Assembly: GCF_030867095.1 (NCBI RefSeq)
Contig: NC_081824.1
Location: 235,936,719-236,000,718 of the forward strand
DNA from: Alligator mississippiensis
Lineage: Eukaryota > Chordata > Crocodylia > Alligatoridae
DNA length: 64,000 bases
Direction: 5' to 3'
Shown here: one piece after another, positions 57,451 to 64,000 of the stretch
Layout of the letters: every line of letters starts with the position of its first letter
How positions within the stretch are numbered: position 1 is the first letter of the stretch
Program-made: the position numbers and the translations under genes
Notes under the pieces: generated by a model
What the model was told of the DNA's origin: nothing
The model's database searches: none
Seen by the model: the letters and a program-made list of their open reading frames with translations, nothing else

Positions 57451-58689
57451 AAGACTGATATGGTGGAGGGTCAAAGGTAGCAGGTATCTTTCTATTAAAA
57501 ACAAAATAATAAAACCCTTCAGACTTGCATTTTAGCACGTATTGTCAAATATTTACAATTTGCTTATTTGAAAAATATGGTGAAGCCTTAAGATAGCCTT
57601 TATAGGACATTAGCAAACAACAACACCTAGAACATTTCTAATCTTTTTCTGAAACTTTCTGAAGCTTCAGCTTCAGCCAAGGTGTTTCATTTTTTTTCCT
57701 TAAAGAAGAAAGTATTGAGTATTAATACTCAATACCTTATTTTTGTATGTTGTGCAAACCTGTACAGAATAAACCTGTACAGTATAAGAGAAATGAGGAA
57801 CATAATGAAACAGAAAAGAGAGAAGTCAAGTGGAAGCCAGCAGAAATAACAGATGTAATGAAAGGGCCAGGACTTTCACATGGCTTGAAAATCTGCACGT
57901 GGACTAAATCACACTTTGTATAATGGATTTATGTTGTGATTTCTATGAAGCTCTTCACGTTTATGTGTTCATCATAAAGCTCTTGAGGGCTGAAGATTTG
58001 CTGAACATAACAAATGCTGTAATTTTGGATGTGTGGTGTCTCCACTTTTAGTTTTCAAGTTCCATATCCAGAGGCAAAGATCTTCTAAATATTAACTAAA
58101 TATTCCAGGAAGAGGAAATAATATATTTATATTTTCATATTTCTTTTAATAGATCTGCTTTGTACATGCATAACACATCCATGTACACGTCTCAGTCAAA
58201 GTAGAACACCAGTTTAGTAGTTTTTTGGCCCTGGATGGGATATGTTCATGAAACATTAGGTAAATTGCAAATATTCTTGGAGCATATTGTTCAGTACTAC
58301 TTTTTAAAAATTGTTATGAAAACGCATGCACCATCCTTCTTTTTGGCCGTTAATTGATTTGTATTGGATTAATATTCTTAATAAAAGGAATGTAAGGCCT
58401 TGTTCTTCACTGACCTGTAGAGTGGAGAACCTCATGGACAATTAGTCAAGTGAGCAGGTTTTGTATAATTCAGTTCTAAATAATGCCAATCTCTTGCTAG
58501 AACTTACATGCTCATTTAGCCATCCAAATCATGAAGCATGATTTTATTTCACCTTGCATAGAAGCTATAAAATTACTGAAGTCCTTAGATTCATTTAATG
58601 CCTCCCTTTTGGCCTGAAACAGTACTTAGGTGATTAGCAGGGATCCTGGCTTCCCCTTGCAAATTCTTTGAATAAAAACCCCACAATCT

Positions 58690-59645
58690 GTGATTAAAAT
58701 GAAAGGCCCCTCACTGCCCCCCACCCACTGGCCCTGCCAGGAGGTGCTCTCAGCTACCAGGGCTACAGGGTCAGGGACCTGGGTCCACAGCCCCCTGCCC
58801 CGGCAAGAGGCTGCAGCAGAGCAGAGCCTGGCTCCCCCCTTGCTGCCAGCTGCCTGCCTGCTGAGGGCTTGGGCAGGGTGGTTGGCTCCTCGCCGCTGCA
58901 TGGTCCAGGAGGGACCTGTGCCCCCCAAATCTGTGTGCAGGGCGGGCTTCTGCCCTACTGCCCTTCCCCAGGACTTCCACAGCCCAGCAGGTGCAACCCC
59001 GTGCTGCAGGAAACAGCAGGGAAGGTTGTTGCTGCTGCGAGCTCCATGCTGCCTTGGCAACCTGTCCCCTGCCCGCGCGGCAGCAGTGAGGGGCAAAACC
59101 CTGCGCCATCACCCATGCTGCTGCTGCATATGCAGACACCTCACCAGGGCAGCGCGGAGCTCACAGTGGCAAGCAGCTTTCCCGCACAGCCCTGCTGTGC
59201 CCTGCAGTGTTGGGTTGGACCCTCTGGGTTGCGGAGGGCAGCAGGACAGGAAGCTCATGCCCACCCTGCACACAGATCTGGGGGGCATGCTTTCCCCCTG
59301 CCTCCTGGGAGTGTACACAGTAACAGTAGCAGGGAGCTGGCCCCATCCGTCCTGCTTCCTGGCTGAGCCGCACGCCACCCCATCCTGCTCCCCACCAGGG
59401 CCCCTCTGGCTGTGCATTGCAGCCCTGGGCCCCAGGTCCCACACACCACCCAGCTGGGCAGCAGGCCCAGCCCTAGCCCTGCCCAACTCCCTCCCCCCCT
59501 CCCACATCTCCCACCTCTGAGAGCTGCTCTCCAGGCTGCCTGGCGGCCATGTGCATACACATGTGCATGGCACCCCCTACCTGACGGCCCTCCCGCTTCC
59601 TCCCAGCCCCCTGCAGCCTGCAGAGAGCTCGCTGCCAAACTATAA
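58690..59645. repeat. G/C-rich repeat related to hAT foldback interior
   Basis: Contains CCCCCCAAATCTGTGTGCAG (about 58921) and CACACAGATCTGGGGGGCAT (about 59268) in mirrored positions, the same motif pair as inside 51435-52366. Clear termini are not found. Spurious frames up to 276 codons read through it. Confidence 0.5.
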
Positions 59646-59971
59646 AAGCTGCGGGTTTTTCTGTTAAAATGAGAAATCCATGTTTTCCTTGGGTAAATGG
59701 GAAAATCTGTGTTTTTTCTCTGCTATTCCGTGGGAAACGGAAAACCCAGATCCCAGGTGATTAGATTGGGCTACTCCGTGTGCTCAGAACTGAGTCATAA
59801 CAGCCACCTAGATGCTTTACTCTACCAAAATTGGTGTTGCAGTCCAGTTCTGTCTGAGAAGTTCCCAAACTCTGTCGAAATTGTTGATTCTTTGGGGTGG
59901 GAATGACACCCAATGCATGGGTTTTTTAAACTAAGTTCATGCATGGAGGAGGAGGAGGATCCCCCCAGCTT

Positions 59972-60114
59972 TTGCCCAGTAGTTTATAGGGCATACTTTT
60001 CACAAAGTGGGAGATCTGGATTTTACGCTGTCCTTGGCATGAGTGGGTTTGAACTTGCATTTCCCAGTTCCAGAGAGAGTGCCCCAACCAGCTGGCTAGA
60101 GGTTATGGGCTAAA
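59972..60114. repeat. tRNA-like module pair
   Basis: Forward arm GCCCAGTAGTTTATAGGGCA ... GATCTGGATTTTACGCTGTCC; complement of the reverse arm GCCAGCTGGTTGGGGCACTC ... GCAAGTTCAAACCC. The latter keeps a good B-box-like GTTCAAACCC. Confidence 0.5.
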
Positions 60115-60274
60115 CAAGGCTCAGCACATCTTACAGTTTTTCCTCTTGAAGCTGTCCCCCTGGGATGAAAGGACTGCAAGAATCGTGAGGGCAGAGGAAA
60201 CCTGACATTGTTAGACCAGTGAGGAGGGCATTTCTTGGGAGGAAGGGACCATGAGTTCTACTTCCAGTCCTTTT

Positions 60275-60388
60275 GATATAGGCAGACAAGGTTCTTTGGG
60301 TGAATCTGATCTCTCTTATTAGACCAACTTAAATAGTTGGAAGAGGATTTTAAGCAAGCTTTTGGATTTAAAAACCCTTCATCAGGCT
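60275..60388 (+). repeat. Interspersed repeat R1
   Basis: CTCTCTTATTAGACCAACTT, then GCAAGCTTTTGGATTTAAAA and CCCTTCATCAGGC, as at 15190-15322 and 48433-48565. Confidence 0.5.
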
Positions 60389-60629
60389 AAGGAAGTTTCT
60401 GCAGTTGGTGTGTGCTCTTCCTGGATGGAATGAAAAGTAAAGATGCCAGAGGCTGGGCTGGTATGGATATAAGATAAGCAGTCAGTGAAGATGGCTTTTG
60501 ATACATTTTTCATTACGTAAAAAGTATAAACAATAGGGCCAGATCCCAGGGCAGGCTCCCTCTTACTTGTTCTTGTGCTTTTGATGAGCCAAATTAAGTA
60601 AAAGGTAAGGAGAACGTCCTCACCCTCTG

Positions 60630-60745
60630 TAGGCCATAGTCTGGTAATTAGCGAACTGTGAAGTGGGAGATTGGGCATTCAAACCTCCATGTGCCAAGGC
60701 CTCTTGTTGCTTGGTTGAGTGCCCTAACTACAAGATTGTGGGGAA
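60630..60745. repeat. tRNA-like module pair
   Basis: Forward arm CATAGTCTGGTAATTAGCGA ... GGGCATTCAAACCTCC; complement of reverse arm CTTGTAGTTAGGGCACTCAA ... GCCTTGGCAC. Same family as 33355-33935. Confidence 0.55.
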
Positions 60746-61852
60746 TGGCACATTCCTTTTCTTCACCATGCTGTGATTTATACTAAAATCAATGCTTCTG
60801 TGATGCCCAACTCCCCAGGATGAGCAAGTCTTCAAACACCCCTCTGCCTGTCCTTTCCTGTTGGCCACCCAGAAGCAACTCCTTGTTTAATGTTTATGTA
60901 CTCTGAAGGTGCATAAGGTTGCTCATCTAAGGGGAGACATCCATTTTTTAAAGGCAAGTAGCCTGTGAGATTGGATACCCAGTAGGCAGAATAGCTTCTG
61001 GACCATTATTTCCAAAGGAGCAAATTTTAGTAGGTAGAGTTTGACAACACAAATGTTCTTCCTTCCAACTGCTTTGAACTTGACGATAGGGTGTTGTGGG
61101 TGCACATTATCTGCATGGTTGCCCAGATCGGTGAGGTGGTACTAAATTTGGGATAATTTGCTCCTGTGCTATGCAGGTATGAAGTGTCTGTCATGTGGTA
61201 CTTCAGTGACTTTTTTTTAGCAACCATTATTTGGAGTGAGGCCCAGTTATAAGTTTTAGCAGTCTTCCACTCTATAGAGGCAGGTATGCATAACTGCAGA
61301 GTGACACTGTTTGTCCCAGATAAAGCCTATTGTAATAAACAAATCTACATAGAACAAAGGCACAGTTTCCTGCTTCACAGGACAGCATTGATATTCAGAA
61401 AGTTAACAGTCTCTGATTACAGATTGGTTTGAGAGGTTAAATAACTTTAAGCTGCTTATGCTGTGTTACAGTTTAGGAGCGGCTATATTTGGAGAATGGC
61501 TCTCTTTTACTGAAATTATTTGTGTGTAAAAATCAGTAGTGCTCTTATTTGTTGTTTTTATGATTAAGGTTTAATTTAGGAAGCAGAAACAATTCCATGT
61601 GGTTTTGATCACTAGTGATATACCATAAATAATAAACAGTGAAGCTTGAAGTTACCTTACAATCCATAGTTTGAAACTTTTTGTGAAATACTTATGAATA
61701 TCAGATTTTAAAAATGAAGACATGTTTGCTATCAATATGATAATTTAGAGGACTACATTAAAAAAGTTTGTTTCCAGAAATTAATTCGGTCGGCATTACT
61801 GCAATGTTTTTGATACTGTATTTGGTTTTATTAACCCTTACATTGTTTAAAT

Positions 61853-62976
61853 CAGTGGTCTCCAGTCTTCTTATGGGAAGATCACTTTTTGCAAGTAGAG
61901 GGCACCCCAGGATCTACCGTGCCCTGCCCCACATAGCTCCAAACTGCAGAGTGTCCCAGACCAGGCCGGAGCCTGATCCCACTTCCGTGTTGTGGCTGCA
62001 CTGAGCGGCGCCCGCGCAGCGGCCAGATAAATGTGGTGTTGGACCCCGGCTCAGCTGGGTCTGGAAGTCTCTGCAGTCGTAAGGGTGCGTGGGGGGGCTG
62101 CTGCCACTGGTCGCAGCCTGGCGGAGGCCTTGGGGGGGTCCGTGTCTACCCCTCCACTTGTGCTCCAGGAGAAGGCAGCTACTGCTGCAGGTTGCCTGCT
62201 GCGCTTGGAGCATAAGGTGGGGGGGCATGGATCCCCAAGGCCTCTGACAGGCTACACCCAGTGACGGGAGCCCCCGCACACACACCCCTGGACCACAGAG
62301 ACTCCCAGACCCATGGAGTCCCATTGGGCCAGGGCCCAATGCCATGTTCATCTGGCTGCCGGGTGGGAGTGGCTCAGCCCAGCCATGGCACAGAAGTGGG
62401 ACTGACCCTGGTGCCCCCTCCTCTCCCCCCCTCCCCTCCCCCGTGCTTAGGATGAGGTGGCTGCTGCTGCAGGCTGCCTGCTGTGCCCCGAGCACAGATG
62501 GCGGGTAGTAGGCCTCTGCTGAGCTGAGTCCAGCAGCAGGAGCCCCCCTCCACATGCCTCTGGACGACCAGATCTTCCCAGATATGTAGGGGTGAGCCCG
62601 ACCCAGACAGGAGTCCCTACAGCTCAGCTGAGCTGCGTCTGCTGCCTCTGCCCCTGCAGAGATGGGTCCCCACCCCCACTGTGCCCCTGGAGGAGCCCCC
62701 TGGGCTCCAATCCTGCCACCACCCGGCCAGGCTGGGGCCCCACTTAGCTTTCCCTGCTCCTGGCTCGACCGCACAGTCAGTCGCTCATGGGGGGGGAGGG
62801 GGTCTCAGTCTGGCCCCTGCCCCTTCCCTTCCCTCCTCCACAGATTGACCTGCTGGGACCTGGGGGGGGGGGGGGGCGTGAATGTGCATGCACCCAGCTC
62901 TCCCCCAGCCCAGGATCAACCAAAGGAGGCTCCAGGATCTACCTGTTGATCAGGATCGACAGGTTGGTGACCACTG
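61853..62976. mobile_element. hAT element, 1,124 bp, 7/8 TSD
   Basis: Left end CAGTGGTCTCCAGTCTTCTT; complement of right end CAGTGGTCACCAACCTGTCG. Flanking octamers GTTTAAAT (61845-61852) and CTTTAAAT (62977-62984) differ at one base. CCCAGGATCTACC follows the left end, and CCAGGATCTACCTGTTGATC occurs near the right end. The interior is G/C-rich with a 286-codon minus-strand frame (61914-62774) that shows no transposase signature. Non-autonomous. Confidence 0.85.
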
Positions 62977-64000
62977 CTTTAAATAGTATTAAGGTTGTGA
63001 CAACTTATAACTAAAACATTAAAAAATAAATGTACTGTTTTTATATTTCTAAGGACAGCCTGTAAAATCTGCCTCCTGGCTTAAAAAATTATTTCAGCAA
63101 TGCTAAAATGCAGTAAAATATGATATGTAACATTGCTCTGATGGAAAGACTTCAGCTGTAACTAGTCACTGCAAGTTGTCTTTGAATTGTTCTGCTTTTT
63201 TCCAGTTTTGTTTTTCCCCGGTGAGCCTAAGATCACGCTTAAAAACAAACAAAAGAAGCTTCATAATCATATATGATCATTTTCTTAGTATGTCCATTTT
63301 ATTGAATCAGAGTCTAGCACTTATATCGGTTTAGTACGAATCTGGAGACTTGAAATGCATAATTTTAACAAATCTGAAATAATTCCTTTTAGAATAGCCT
63401 TTCCCAAATACACGTGCTATTTATGTGTTTTAAGGAATTTTAATCAAAACCTCTTAAAGATTGGATTGTGAACTAGAACCTGAAATTAATCTTTTTCAGA
63501 CAGTTAAACTAAATCTTGTCTCTTTCCTATCCCTGCATCCTCTCTTCCCCTATTTCCGTCCCTTCCTTTACATAGCAGAACTTTCTATTTCTGTACTTTG
63601 ACCAGGTTTTTCCAAATGTACAAATCTGGAAGTAGGAATCTAGTGGAAAAACTGGAATAACTTAGACCCAAGGTAACAAGGCTCAGGTAAATGGTAAAGC
63701 AGCACTAGAGCTGAGCCTGAACATAACTCATTACTCCCTATATTTCTGTGCTCATTAGGTTTGTTGCATGGCCAATGTAATGCACTGTTGTATTTTTTCG
63801 GTTCAGGGGAGTGACCCAATGTGGATCTAGATAGTGACTAAAAAAACAAGTTTTGCTGCATCTCAAGAACTGGATTGACTGACCTATTAGAGTTATTTCA
63901 GGAACTTATATTAGAGACCAACACAGTACGATGCCAAGGGAAAAATGGAAAGAGGTAGGAATAATTTAATTTAAAAGAGGAGGCACATTTTGTCAAAAGA

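Larger units (their letters stand above)
56730..64000 (+). other. MAP4K3: MAP4K3 intron 2 (5' part)
   Basis: The sequence expected next in MAP4K3 (kinase alpha-C region) was not found, so exon 3 is beyond the window. Contents: MITE-like sequence about 57000-57450; G/C-rich block 58690-59645; tRNA-like pairs 59972-60114 and 60630-60745; repeat R1 60275-60388; hAT element 61853-62976. 57460-58680, 60750-61840 and 62990-64000 show nothing recognisable. Confidence 0.75.

Noticed and set aside
58690..59520. 276-codon + strand frame
   Set aside because: Falls in a G/C-rich repeat related to hAT foldback arms; overlapping frames are open on both strands, as expected from composition.
61914..62774. 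286-codon minus-strand frame
   Set aside because: Lies wholly inside the hAT element 61853-62976; low-complexity Gly/Ala/Pro composition and no transposase motifs.

Overview
This is a vertebrate nuclear window. It holds parts of three protein-coding genes split by canonical GT-AG introns, and most of the rest is transposon-derived. The coding exons match the genes flanking one another on human chromosome 2p22: THUMPD2 (+ strand, 8 exons including the stop, 3076-20268), TMEM178A (- strand, all 4 coding exons, 42595 down to 29017) and the first two coding exons of MAP4K3 (+ strand, 42932-43033 and 56672-56729). THUMPD2 and TMEM178A converge tail to tail. TMEM178A and MAP4K3 diverge head to head with only 336 bases between their start codons.

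The repeats point to a non-avian sauropsid, most probably a crocodilian, with a turtle as the alternative. CR1 LINEs with typical 3' ends are present, short non-autonomous hAT elements (CAGGGGTGGGCAAA, CAGTGGTTCTCAACC and TAGAGGTGCACC termini) are very abundant, and nothing resembling L1 or Alu is seen. The species call is inference from remembered repeat content.

Layout: 1-3075 is a THUMPD2 intron; its first roughly 85-90 codons lie upstream of the window. 3076-20268 holds the THUMPD2 exons, encoding the linker, the THUMP domain and the Rossmann methyltransferase domain. 20269 to about 22470 is probable THUMPD2 3' UTR carrying a decayed DNA transposon. About 22470-28900 is the tail-to-tail interval. 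29017-42595 is TMEM178A, whose introns hold alternating tRNA-like modules (33355-33935), a tandem repeat (about 37180-37640) and a palindromic hAT element (40209-41147). 42020-43200 is a CpG island with the shared promoter. 43034-56671 is MAP4K3 intron 1, and 56730-64000 is part of intron 2; exon 3 was not found.

The three genes do not form a pathway. THUMPD2 is an RNA guanosine N2-methyltransferase (U6 snRNA, with TRMT112), TMEM178A is an ER tetraspan regulator of store-operated calcium entry, and MAP4K3 is a Ste20-type kinase linked to JNK, PKC-theta and mTORC1 signalling.

I found no previously undescribed protein system. The least explained structures are a repeat family made of tRNA-like modules in alternating orientation, a family of long palindromic hAT foldback elements, an 820-bp element with 211-bp inverted arms inside THUMPD2, and the very compact divergent TMEM178A/MAP4K3 promoter.
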